A DNA stretch of 64,000 nt from contig OU342816.1 of assembly GCA_910591455.2 (NCBI GenBank), positions 20,779,702-20,843,701 on the forward strand, given 5' to 3'. Made by a program: the position numbers and the translations under genes. Positions 1-11,385 of the stretch are shown in pieces (the stretch's first letter is position 1; the number at the start of each line of letters is the position of its first letter). The notes below the pieces were generated by a model. That model saw only the letters and a program-made list of their open reading frames with translations. It was not told the DNA's origin and made no database searches. This DNA is from Pholis gunnellus (taxonomy: Eukaryota > Chordata > Actinopteri > Perciformes > Pholidae).

Positions 1-190
1 CTAGGCGGGCACCGTGAGCGTGGAGCCCCCGGTGCTGGCGGGGTTTTACTGCCGAGATCAGGCTGTTCTAGGCGGGCACCGTGAGCGCGGAGCCCCCGGT
101 ACTGGCAGGGTTTTACTGCAGAGATCAGGCAGTTCTAGGCGGGCACCGTGAGCGCTGAGCCCCCGGTACAGGTTTACTGCCGGTCCCGCT
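1..190. repeat. 67-bp tandem repeat, about 2.7 copies, cut by the window edge
   Basis: Units start at 1, 68 and 135 with CTAGGCGGGCACCGTGAGCG. The third unit is shortened. The units are GC-rich, unlike the surroundings. More copies probably lie to the left of the window. Confidence 0.9.
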
Positions 191-1320
191 AGCAAGACCT
201 CACATCTCCGAAATCGGAGATTTTTTAATCGGCTGAATCTTGACAAACCGACCACGGATTTGATGCTCAAACAACTAACTTCTCGCCTAAAAACATCCTA
301 AAATTACTTTCTGTGACTTAACAACAGTAGTATTTCGAAAGTTTCAACTTCCAGTTGTGTGATTTCTCCTCCACCATTGTTTCCTGTTGCTGGTGCAAAA
401 TGCATTCTGGGATATTTGGCTGTCCCAAGTACACACATGTCACCTCCGATGCATCCCCGGTAAAATGGGCGGAGCGAGCCACATCCGGGCATTTGGACCT
501 GGCTTGGCTTGATGTGAACTTTGAATTGGAACAGTACTTGGGCTGAGACTGATGACGTTTCACAAGTCCACAAGTTCACAAGTACAGAGAAGTACGCATA
601 TTGAGAAAGGCCCTCTGTCAATCAACACCAGGCCTTCACTACCGCATTCCTAAGACTCTGACAGATGTGTCATTTTCTAAAATTGACCAATCATAGGCTT
701 CCTGAGCTTCCAACACACACATGAAGACTGGAGCTCAGACGAGAATCATCCATGGTTTACAACCTTAGAGAGGATTCTGGCTCTCAAAATGATGCCAAAC
801 TGCTGTATTAGGTTAGATTGAACACTATTAGTGATAAAACAAGTGAAATATATAGTTATATAGTATATAAAATTATAATAGAACAGCTGCAACAGCTGGT
901 TCCAAAATGAGAATTTGGCTTGACCTCGCTTGACCCTTCGTACTGAAACCTCTATCGTTGGCTTGCTTCACTTTATCAAAAGCAAATCTTTTTTGTGAGA
1001 CTACTGACATGTTGTGCTATGATTTGGGAGAGTTTTTAGGCTTTCAGCTGCATTATTTAAAATAAATAATATCAATAAAAGTGCATTCTTTTCAGGCGAA
1101 CCTGAACATTTTCAATTTGAGCTGTGTTCCATCTTCAATTTGTATTAACCAGTAACATATACACTGATATTTACACATCTGATCAAATCTCACAAGTGTT
1201 TCTGTTATTATAACATCAACATTATTCAAATAGACCTTGTAGTTAGAGATTTACACTCTCTTTAGTATGGGCATGACATTTTTGAGCAGAGGCCTAAAAA
1301 TAGGGCGAGAGTTTAAGAGG
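191..1320. other. No recognised gene
   Basis: AT-rich DNA with a moderately GC-rich patch at 350-600 open on both strands. None of the short frames has a recognisable domain. Confidence 0.45.
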
Positions 1321-1325
1321 AAACA

Positions 1326-2051
1326 GACAATGGAAGAATTTCAGTCTTAGTATTACTAGATCTCAAGGCTGCATTCGACACGGTTGACCATGACATACTA
1401 CTAGAAAGACAAAAAATCTGGGTGGGACTCTCTGGCACAGCACTTAACTGGTTTGAATCCTACTTGAAGGACCGAGAATACTTAGTGTCTGTAGATAATT
1501 ACACATCAGAGCTGACTAAAAGGACATGTGGTGTTCCCCAAGGTTCAATACTGGGGCCTCTTCTGTTCAACATCTATATGCTTCCACTAGCTCAGATTAT
1601 GGAAAACAACAAAGTGTGTTATCATAATTATGCAGATGACACACAAATCTACATAACTCTATCACCAGGGGACTATAATCCCATACAAGGGCTGGGTAAA
1701 TATATTCAACAAATCAACAACTGGATGTGCCCGAATTTTCTTCAAATAAACAAAGATAAAACAGAAGTAATTGTTTTTGGTACCAAGGACGAACGATTGA
1801 AAGTCAGCGCTCAGCTTCAACCACTGATGTTAAAAACCACAAACCAAGCCAGAAATCTAGGTGTAGTTATGGATTCAGACCTCAACCTGAACAGCCATAT
1901 CAAGACAATTACAACATCAGCCTACTATCACCTGAAGTATATATCAAGGATTAGAGGACTTATGTCTCAACAGGATTTGGAAAAACTCGTCCATGCATTT
2001 ATCTTCATTAGACTGGACTACTGTAACGGAGTGTTTACAGGTCTCTGTTAA
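1326..2051 (+). pseudogene. LINE reverse transcriptase fragment (L2-like)
   Basis: An open frame of about 240 codons, without a start codon, from the palm and thumb of a non-LTR retrotransposon reverse transcriptase. Motifs in order: DLKAAFDTVDHD (first catalytic Asp block), GVPQGSILGPLLFNIY, then NYADDTQIYI with the YADD catalytic pair, and KTEVIVFG downstream. The set is typical of the fish L2/Jockey-type clade. A stop interrupts at 2051. The same protein appears to continue in other frames (TKTKKVDHITPVLRSLH at about 2085-2135, then FKSRLKTFLF near 2410). The 5' endonuclease part is missing, so this is a dead 5'-truncated copy. Confidence 0.9.
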
Positions 2052-2134
2052 AAGGCAAACAGAAAGCTGCAGCTGAAGTTTTGACTAAGACCAAGAAAGT
2101 GGATCACATCACTCCAGTTCTGAGGTCTTTGCAC

Positions 2135-2251
2135 TATGGGGTCAGATCAGTCTCAATAATTGCAAATGCACACAGAAAGACTCACAAATGCAAACAGAAA
2201 GATTCACAAATGCGCACAGAACAATTCACAAATATATTCGATTTACAAATG
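2135..2251. repeat. 117-bp insert in the LINE, identical to 21716-21832
   Basis: The segment runs from TATGGGGTCAGATCAGTCTC to GATTTACAAATG and contains degenerate TTCACAAATGC repeats. By eye it matches the left part of the foldback repeat at 21.7 kb base for base. The LINE protein alignment breaks on one side (SLH) and resumes on the other (GGCTTCCTGTCCAAC). Confidence 0.85.
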
Positions 2252-2690
2252 GCTTCCTGTCCAACAAATAATTTACTTTAAAATACTGCTACTTTCTGTT
2301 CCCTGAGTCAGAACTAAACATGGAGAAGCAGCGTTCAGTGTTTCTGCTCCACATATCTGGAACAAAGTCCAGAAAGCTGCAGGTCTGCTGAGACCCTCAG
2401 CTCCTTTAAATCCAGATTGAAGACTTTTCTGTTTGCTGCTGCCTTTAATTGAACCACATTCAGGATATTAATCAATTTCCTGCATTTCACTACTGTATTT
2501 TATTTCTTACACTGCTTTTTAGTGTTTTAATGACTGTTTTTAATGTTTCAATCAATGTTCTTAATTGTTAAATCTCCTTTTCTTTTGCCTTATGTTTTGA
2601 TGCTTTTAATGGTTTTATGTGAAGCACTTTGAATCACCTTGTTGTTGAAATGTGCTATACAAATACATTTGCCTTGCCTTGATCAGCACC

Positions 2691-4041
2691 ATGCAGTCTC
2701 CGGCTAAATGCAGCAAACTATCCATGCACGCCACAGGGCCGAAAATCCCTTAGTTTCTGCCTCACCAGCGTCCCTCAGCGCCGGCCCCTTGTGGCAGCGC
2801 GTCATGCACTCTGCATTCATTCCACTTCAAGCCGCTCAACAATCAAGGTAAAGACATTAATCAGCGTGTCGCTCCCGGACCGTCTTCTCAATCTTGTATA
2901 TATATAGTGGCCAGACTGCTTCGTCAGGAGTTTTAGGTGCTAGATTCTAATCACTTAACTCCAAGTTTCTGTCATGCTCCTTGTTATGCCTCATCTCTTA
3001 GTAGCTTATGCCATCATTGATCATTTGTGACCCGTTTCAAATGCCGCTGGGTATGTAAACATTCTTTTGGGGGGATATATTATATATATATTAGGCTACG
3101 GTTTAATTTTTCCTTTTGGCGGATTTATCTTGCTGCTGCTCAGGGCAGACGCCCCTCCATCACAAATCACCCTTTAGAATGCAAGCACCAAAGACTCCGT
3201 CAAGACTGTATCATCACATATTATCTGTTAATAATACACAATTATCTTTTCTTCATTTAACTTGTCTCTCCTGATTGAACAGTTGTTGAGAGATTTTACT
3301 CAAAGCTACAAATGTGAATCTCATGGTGGTGCTCGACGAAAAGTCAGGGAATTACCAAAATCATGAGGATTCCTCCTCTGGGAACCTTTGATGTCTTAAC
3401 AAATATCTATACTGGTCTGTTGTTAATGCTAGCAGCATGGCTCTTGGATGGATTGCCATGATGATTTTGTAATCTGTTCAGAATGTTTATAAAAACAGAA
3501 AATCTGCAGAAACATCCTTCATGCCAAAGTGAAGTTAAAGAACTAGAGAGTGATTCAACTTTTCACTCTCTTGTCAAAACTCTGTCCAATAAGTGAGCTA
3601 CTTGTGAGTTCAGGCAAGTAAACTTTTTTAACCATAGTTCAGATCAAAGTCAACAATCCTGCAGGCTATTTAGTTTCCAGTAGTACCCTCCTCAGTTAAC
3701 AATCTAGGGTCAGCTGTGAGTGAAAGGTCGCTTGCTGGTGAGGAAGTGTGCCAGCCAGAGGTCATCCTGATTAGGTGGCCCATCTTGTTTGTTTACTGCA
3801 CAATTATATATTTTAAATGTTTTACAAAGCTATATCCTCATGAGGCCCAACAGAGAGCACATCTCTTTTACATGGGTCTTTTGGGAAAATAATGAACCAT
3901 AGATCAATCATTTCTCTGGTTATGCTCCATGGCTCCATTTTTATTTTATCTTTCAGACATGTTGCCAGTCCCAACAGTTCACTCATAAGTGTTTCATTAC
4001 TTTCACTGAACTCTATGGGCCACCAGTTGCAGAATGATTGA
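2691..4041. other. No recognised gene
   Basis: Mostly unique-looking DNA. Near 3265 it contains TGTCTCTCCTGATTGAAC, which also ends the putative LTR near 36.6 kb, so a small retroelement fragment is possible. Confidence 0.4.
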
Positions 4042-4049
4042 CCTAATGC

Positions 4050-6299
4050 AGGGGCCGGCAACCCGCGGCTCCGGAGCTGCATGCGGCTCTTCAGCCCCTC
4101 TGCTGCGGCTCCCTTTAGCTACATCCACACTAATACGTTTTAAAAAGGAGTTTTAACAAAAAAAAACAATCTCCGTCCAAACGTCTCAGCATCGTTTTCG
4201 AGATGATCTCTGTCCAGACTAAAACGCCTGAAAACGAATATCACGTGACTCTTCACGTACACTGGGCATGCGGGTGGGTGTCGATGTAAACAGGAAGTAG
4301 AATGGTGTCAGGATCCCTGTTGGACCGTGTGGGTTAACCTCTGGTTTTCCCCAATCTCCTCTCCTCATTTGGCTGTCATTTCCCTGTTTGTGGTGTTGTG
4401 CCATGTGCGCTGGGATTTTTCCTCTGCCTCCAGTCACTCCCATAGCCACACCCCTGACTGGTGCACAGCTGCAGCCACTCAGCCAATTACCTCCCACAGG
4501 CTGACACACCAGACGCTAGTTACACTAATCCTTTCCCCTGCCACTATAAGAACCCTGGTCCTGCAGTCTGGGGTTGTCAGTTCGTCCCGTCTTCCACCCG
4601 CTTCAACCCTGCATCGCCTGCTGTCTCGAGCGTCTGCCCTCCGGTGTCCTACGGTCCGGGAGTCCCCCGTTCCACTGTTGTGTTCCAACAGTTCGTCTCG
4701 CCCCTACGGTCCGGGAGTCCCCCGTTCCTCTGTTGTGTTCCAACAGTTCGTCTCGCCGACGCTCTGCCTGCCTACAGTGTCTGCCTCCGGTGTCCTACGG
4801 TCCGGGAATTCCCCGTTCCTCTGTTGTTTCCCAACAGATGTTGTCGCGGACGCTCTGCCTGCCTCCGGTGTCGTGCCACGGGACACACACCGTCAGTCTG
4901 CCTGCCCTCCGGTGTCGGACCACGGGTACCACACCGTCGATCCGGCCTGCACGCTGTGTCGGACCACGGGCTCCACACAGTCCTTCCTGTCGGTAATCAG
5001 CTGTGATCAATAAAGACTGTTTTCCTGACTCTATCTCCTGTGGTCTTGCTATTGAGTCCTAGTCCTTGCATTCCCGTGACAAATGGTTGCTTAGTTAAAA
5101 AAATACGACAGAGTAATAAAGTAGTCTTTAATAATGAAAGGTCATGTTTGATACTTAAAATCTTCCTCTATAAACTCAAACAGACATATTTCGTGGAAAG
5201 TTTTCTTTTTTAGACTTAGGTCTTGCTCTATCTCTCTCTCTCTCACATCACATTTATTAAAATGAACACTTGCACATACAAGTTTATTAGATAATGGATC
5301 AATAAATGAGGTCAACACATAAAAGTTTATTAGATAATGGATCAATAAATGAGGTCAACACACGTCTCTCACTCGTAGCTCTGCTGGTGACTGAAGTCTC
5401 TGTCGTTCTGGAGAGCAATCGATGTTTAGTTCCTTTATAGTTTATGTGTTTGGACTTCACAATAGTTAAGAAACAATAATAAGAAAAGGAAAGTCCTCCT
5501 CAAAGCCGCTAACCGTGACTTCAAACGGACGCTCCGTAGGGCTGGTAACGCCGCCAAAATATAAAATGTTTTCATATTTTGTCAACTGAAATGTGCGCCA
5601 CATCCTATTACGTCGCTGTCAAGCGCCTTTCCCTGCAGGTGGCTAATTATGATTTGCAGACCTCCGCCCTCGGTAAACTATTGTAAGCTATTATGTTGAG
5701 CACGTTCAGAGCTCTCTAGGAAGCAGTGTTCCTGTGTATGTGTTTGGGGCTTTTATTGTGGAGGATGAGACGGAAAGCGAAAAATAGGTTCTGGTGAAGT
5801 GTGGGAGAAGTGAATAAAGTTGCTGCCGTCTTGGCGCAGAGTTTAAAAACATATTCTTGTAGCCCAGGTTCTGCTGTTTAATATGATTTGCAAAAAGGGG
5901 GCGCTCGGGCTTAAGTGGAGCCCCGTGTTTATTTTTTTATTATTATAAATTATAGAAGCAACATTAACCCTCGGCTACACTATCAATGGATAAATTAAAA
6001 AAAAAGAAAAGTCACGGAGGAAAATAGAGTTTAATTCTGCGTGGACGTATTAATTTGCTTTCACTGCCAACGATGCTGGCTTACCTGTATGCTTGAAATG
6101 TGGCGTGAAATTTGCTAACAACAAGAAATGTAATGTTGAAAGTCACTTCTAGAACAAACACAGCATTTGCTGAAAAGTATCACGCTGGAGATGAGCAATA
6201 AAGTGCGATATCAAATAGCTTTTGAGGCTCAAGACACATTTTATTTGGTGGAAAATAGAACAAAATGTCTCTTTGGATAGTAAAGGTTGCCGACCCCTG
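4050..6299. mobile_element. hAT element with nested solo LTR
   Basis: Ends CAGGGGCCGGCAACCCGCGG and AGGTTGCCGACCCCTG, with a perfect 8-bp duplication acctaatg (4042-4049 and 6300-6307). The subterminal GGCTCCGGAGCTGCATGCGG is typical of a widespread hAT type. The 2250 bp include a 776-bp solo LTR and a 43-bp tandem duplication near 5281-5365. No intact transposase frame. Confidence 0.9.
4306..5081 (+). mobile_element. Solo LTR (Gypsy-like)
   Basis: Starts TGTCAGGATCCCTG and ends CATTCCCGTGACA, giving short inverted TGTCA/TGACA ends. A 5-bp duplication aatgg lies on both sides (4301-4305 and 5082-5086). A TATA-like ACTATAAG is at 4543-4550 and AATAAA at 5009-5014, as expected for U3, R and U5. 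GC-rich internal repeats (CTACGGTCCGGGAGTCCCCC type, 4640-4860) create long overlapping open frames that are not genes. The Gypsy assignment rests on LTR style only. Confidence 0.85.
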
Positions 6300-6307
6300 A
6301 CCTAATG

Positions 6308-9300
6308 AATTGGTCTCCTTACAGGTGGTGGTGGGCTGGACTAAAGCCTGAGGCTGTGGGTCTGTTGTTGAGACATGGAGAAATATGAGTCTCAGCTCCT
6401 CTATAGGGATGTGCGCGGTCCAACAATTGAATCAACATGATCAATTGCAATATTAATGTTTAAAATGTGTGTTCCCCTCATATAAACTCCGCTTCATATC
6501 AAATCAAGCACTTCCTAAACAGAAAGCCACCAGGAGGCGATCCAGGTTGGTTTCGATTTGACTTTTGGGGAGCTGTCATGCTGTTGCCTGAGCACTCTAC
6601 CGCGGCAGACGGTGAAAAAACTCAACTTTCCTTAATGTTGAGGCTGCAGTCCAGAATAGAACAGTAATATTCTCTTTTCCCCTTCTGCTTGTATACAACA
6701 GAGAGCAAACGGACATGCAGTGAATTCAGGTGATGAAGAACCTTATTTTAAGGCCTTTTTTATGCAAATATTGTCAATTAGCAGGACTGTAGCACAGCAT
6801 AGAAGTGAAAGCAGTGCTCCATTGATTTAAATATGAAAATGCAATGACATTCTTTTGGTCTCTAAAATAAATGATTAATCATGATAAATAATTGTGACCT
6901 TGATATTGATACAAATTGTGATTATTATATGTTGCTTGGCATTGCTGCTGATGTCAACTTCCTAATGCAGAACCATCAGTGTTCTGCCACTGCAGAGAAA
7001 AATATAAAGGTGTAACTAAATATCATCAGGACTTAACCAGTAGTGGACTTACACAGGAAGCTATAACAGTAATCAAAAGACAGAATACATCACAATATTT
7101 TAGTTTGTGGCTGGTCCACTGGAGGAAAGGTCACCAGAATTGCTAGGACTCATCAGGTGGAGACCATGTATATCCATAACAGACTATCACTCTGTCCAGT
7201 TGATGTCTTATGTTCAAATTGAAAAATATGCTGTCAAACAAAAGTAAAGTTTCCCTGAATAAAATTCATATTTATCAAATCTGCACCAGTCTACTGACGA
7301 TGTATTTTACTGAATTTGTTTAAATAACTGCTCCAGCCAAAGCCCTTGGTTAATGTAAAGAAAGATCATATTCATGTTTTAAAAAGTCTAGCTGACAAAA
7401 TAGGACATAACCAAAACCACCACCTTTCCTATATCAAGTGCTGTAGTAGCCTCAACATAAATCACAGGCAGGATGCAGGAGATGAACTCCAATCTCTGGT
7501 GTCAAAGTCTTGTGCTGTGTTGGTGCAATCATCCATCTTCCATTAATCAATCATCTAAGGTAACTTCTAACATTGCCTTTAATCCAGGCAGCAGCTATAT
7601 TTTTGTAGATTGACAGTATATGAATTTATTTTGTTGGATATGAACATTCATTACTTGAGTATATAAAGCCACGGTGTTAGAACAACCAGTCTCGTCCTGC
7701 CAGCAGATACACTGTTAATGCTAACTGTCAGACAGTTGGTACAGTATTTGTGTTGTCTACAACACCCACTTAGAGGCCCATGATGGACATTTAAGCACCG
7801 GAGAAAAGTCTCGCCGTCTACCTTCTAACTCCCAGTTGGAGCCAGCTCTCCCCCCCCCCCCCCCCTCCCTCACACATTACATTTCAACCTAATTAATGTC
7901 AAAATGGAGAAAAATGCACAATTAAGGAACTGTCTCCAAAAGTTGTTGATTTCTCTCTCTACTCCACTGTCATCGAGGCGAGCAGAAACTCTTAATGGCT
8001 GGTAAACATCTTGTGATTGGCCTGATTGTCTCACAGGACTGAGTGTGCTGTAGCTGAGCGGAGTGGAGAAGAACTGAGGAGGAAGAGCGCGCCGCTTATC
8101 AAAACCAAAGACAATAACATCTGTGCTGAAAGGAAACCAGACTGCAGCTTCCTCCACGCAAATACAGATGAAACGTCATTTTCCAGATTCACAATTAGAT
8201 GCTTTTACATTTCCACATGTCACTCACTGAGAAAGCGAGCCCTTCTTAGCGTGCTGTCAAGCACCAATAATGTTAATGCGGGTGTTAAGCCTACAATCCT
8301 CTAAAGATAAAAAAGAAAATGAAGTATAGTCCTGAATATGAGGTCAAATTACAAAAATAAGACATTTAGGTGTACTTTAGAGAACTCATTTACTATTTCT
8401 ACTGTACAGACCAGTTTTGTTCACTTTCAGATCTGTTATTAAAAAGCATGATTTATCCCATTGCTCTTTGTGAATTAAAGGAATATCCAGCCTGTAATAA
8501 GGTTTCAGTGTCTGAAGGAATATTAACGAATCGTCTCCTTCCTTCTTTTTTGTTTTATAAAAATCATCTGCATCTTTACATATGTAAACGTTTATTTGAC
8601 TAGTTTTCAAGAGAAACCATGGGTGTCTAATTAAGAAGGCATAATTAATGTCATTGATTCAAAATGTTATGACACCATCCGGAGAAATTGAAGGTACAAC
8701 AAAGTGAGAGTCGTAGGCTTCTGAATCAAGTTTGTAAGTGGGAGTTACAACTTATAATGACATGATTATAACAGAATAACTGCTGCCTGAGAGCCTTTAG
8801 CTACTTCATGATTTATTGAAGGAAGAAACTTTTCTGCTGCAGGCTGTTAGGAACTCAAGATGATAGATCATTATTATCATCACAACATGGCTGCTTCTGG
8901 TGTCAGGGAACAGAAGAAACTGCAGTGAGGATTTATAAATATATATAAATATAAATATATATATATTTACAGTATGGTTACATATTGCAGGCCTTTACAC
9001 ACATATGGTACAAACTGCGTTTTACTCTATTTCTTATTGATTCTTATATTACCTTGGTTAGAATAACCATATCTTTATCGCTGCAAACCATTTATTGTAA
9101 ACCAACATATTGACCAATGTGACACAACTGATATGAAATCACAAGATAAAAAATGTAACTTGAATACTTTTGAAAATTTCTATCAGGGTGAATCCTGTGT
9201 TTTTTGTTTGCAAATAGTATTGCAACATTCATTAGCAGTACCTCTTATGAAGTTCTTTGACTGAATCTTTAACATTACACCTCAGGAGAACAGAAAAATG

Positions 9301-10072
9301 AGAACATAATACAAACTAAACCACCTAAAACTATACTATAGTCAAATCATGTTTAGTCCTTGATTTAATTGTTGTATATCCTTTTTTATGAATATGACTT
9401 AGATAGACAAACATGGCAAGAAGGTTACATAGTTCACACTGTTGACCCGGACAAGTTGACTTTACTTAGTCATGCTGACTAATGATGACCTTCAAAATAA
9501 TTTAAAAGGAAGAAAGAAATTAAGAAATTAAAAGAAAGTAATCATAACAGTGAAACACTTGAATGCTAATAGAATTGAAACAACAATTTAAGTTCAATAA
9601 ACTAAAAGCCAAATTATTTGTGTTTGAAGTTACAATGACCAAATTTCCATCTTTAATTTAGTGTTTAGAGCCTTGTACACTAATAAACTCAAAATGTATT
9701 TATTGTTGATACATACAAAACATCTGATGAGTCCTAAAAACATTTCTATATTGTGTAAGGCAGACAGGCTGACACTATTTTCAGGAGCAGACCCTGTTGA
9801 ATAGATAAAAAAAAAGAAAATGATGAATGATATTGAAATACTTTGATGCACATTGTAGTGCATGTGCAGTTAATATGTTGGACTAGACAGCAGGCACAGT
9901 TGCTGCCCAGATACCACCCCTGCCTTCCAAGATGTTCCTGCACACTCTTGATGGGTTCAGGTTTTGGGACACATCGTCCTGAAGGCAGAAGACTCCAACA
10001 GGACTTTAAAGGCATTTTCATCATCAAATGTCTAGTTAGTAGAACCCCCATTTTACAAGTGAATCTGAATAT
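6308..10072. other. No recognised gene
   Basis: AT-rich DNA. It has a C homopolymer (about 7851-7865), an AT-rich low-complexity patch at 8930-8970, and scattered frames under 101 codons without domains. Confidence 0.5.
7850..7866. repeat. Poly-C tract
   Basis: A run of about 15 C within a pyrimidine stretch. Confidence 0.9.
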
Positions 10073-10076
10073 TTAA

Positions 10077-11381
10077 CCCTTGTGTTGTCTTACCTTTCTG
10101 TATACACCACTTGTCCCCGCCTTCACTAAACCCCTAAAATAAAGCAGCTTGATTGCATTTTAAACCCCAAATCTATTTTGCATAAAGAAACAACCTGTCG
10201 TTCATCACAAACTTTGTGAATATCTAGGTTTTTCCTCTTCACAGTGCAGAAAGACTGTTTAATCAGTGGAATCCACTTTTCCCAGACCTCTCTTACGGCC
10301 GCAAGTTTGTCTGTCACACGCCTTGCAGGTCTTGACTCACGATTATCAAATCGCATCGTTCTTGAGAAAGTATGAAAGACCTTCAGTGGCATCGTTGCAC
10401 GGAAAATTGCTATTCCATTCTTTGCATCCCAAAGACTAGATGCAGCCTCGCCTCGGGACCCACACACCTGCTAAGATTAGCAGCCCGATGTAGGCACGCA
10501 GGTCAATCTCATCCATCCTTTTTCCAATTGTGTGCATACTTACGGAAACCCTCCAAATTTGTCATCTCCATGATGATTTTTTCTATGGCTGGTGTGATGA
10601 ACATGTTGAATGTTGAGATGATATCCTGGGCATGGACAACTGCATGTCTTGTGGGCCCTGGGGTCATCCTTTGTGCTGCCATCCTGCCCTGGTTGTTGTA
10701 TGGTGACCAGGACCATGTCATTTTTCCGCTCTTTGACAAAGATGTCTCTCTTTCATCTTGGGCGATATCTTCTTCATCTGAAGATGATTCATCGTGCTCT
10801 GGGTCATATTCTTCCCCATCGTCTTCTTCAGATACCTCTTCCTTTTCTAAAACACTGTCCTCTTGTTCCTCCTGGACATCTGAATAAATTAGATCTAGGA
10901 CCTGCTGGGCAGTGAAACATGCACTCATGGCTACAGTAAAGAGAGTACTGGGGGTACTGTCATCTGCAACACCTTTATAGCCTCTGACTGCATTCCCCAT
11001 TAGTAAACAATGCTTTCAAGAAATGTTTATTATTATATTATATATATATTGTCTGTGAACTTCAGTCAGGTGTGGGGAGTTCAATCAGTAGCACACGTAA
11101 TCTCAATTTCTTGTGTGTGTGGTGTTTTTTATGGTTTCTGTGGTATGGAAATTATTTTATAACTGCCGGGTCAAAAATGACCCCGAAGACAAGATTTGTA
11201 CCCTGTTGGTGTACAGCTTTTATGGAAATATGAACAAAGGCAATGTTGAACTTGTTCTCATGTTGGGGTCGTTCTAGGAAAAGTCATTGAATTTCAAGTT
11301 GAAAAAAGATCATTAGGGGGTTTCCTATGCTGTTAAACAAAGTGGCGGGTCATTTTTGACCCCTAAGACAAGACAAGGGGT
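10077..11381 (-). mobile_element. piggyBac-like element, internally deleted
   Basis: Left end CCCTTGTGTTGTCTTA next to TTAA (10073-10076). Right end TAAGACAAGACAAGGGG next to TTAA (11382-11385). The ends are imperfect inverted repeats, and TTAA target duplication is diagnostic for piggyBac. Subterminal direct motifs GGGTCA(A)AAATGACCCC recur near 11175 and 11350. Only the N-terminal part of a transposase remains, so the copy is inactive. Confidence 0.85.
10126..10928 (-). pseudogene. piggyBac transposase N-terminal fragment (PGBD4-like)
   Basis: The likely start is the Met of MSACFTAQQVLDLIYSD at 10928; the open frame begins further upstream. A strongly acidic N-terminal region follows (EEDDGEEYDPEHDESSSDEE). 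Next comes the start of the DDE_Tnp_1_7-type region (HAVVHAQDIISTFNMFITPA). A stop at about 10509 and a frame change separate it from a second piece at 10467-10126, with LWDAKNGIAIFRATM and FHTFSRTMRFDNRESR. The catalytic Asp region expected further on is missing. Confidence 0.85.
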
Positions 11382-11385
11382 TTAA

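Larger units (their letters stand above)
1326..2690 (+). mobile_element. 5'-truncated L2-like LINE
   Basis: This comprises the reverse transcriptase fragment, its degraded C-terminal extension, and a 3' UTR ending in GTGCTATACAAATACATTTG and a short CCTTG repeat, the usual L2-type tail. It is interrupted at about 2135-2251 by a foreign 117-bp segment. Confidence 0.85.

Noticed and set aside
4327..5013. Overlapping open frames up to 228 codons on both strands
   Set aside because: They arise from GC-rich internal repeats of the solo LTR; no domain, and all frames look similar.
10372..10915. Plus-strand 171- and 88-codon frames
   Set aside because: Shadows of the minus-strand acidic piggyBac transposase fragment.
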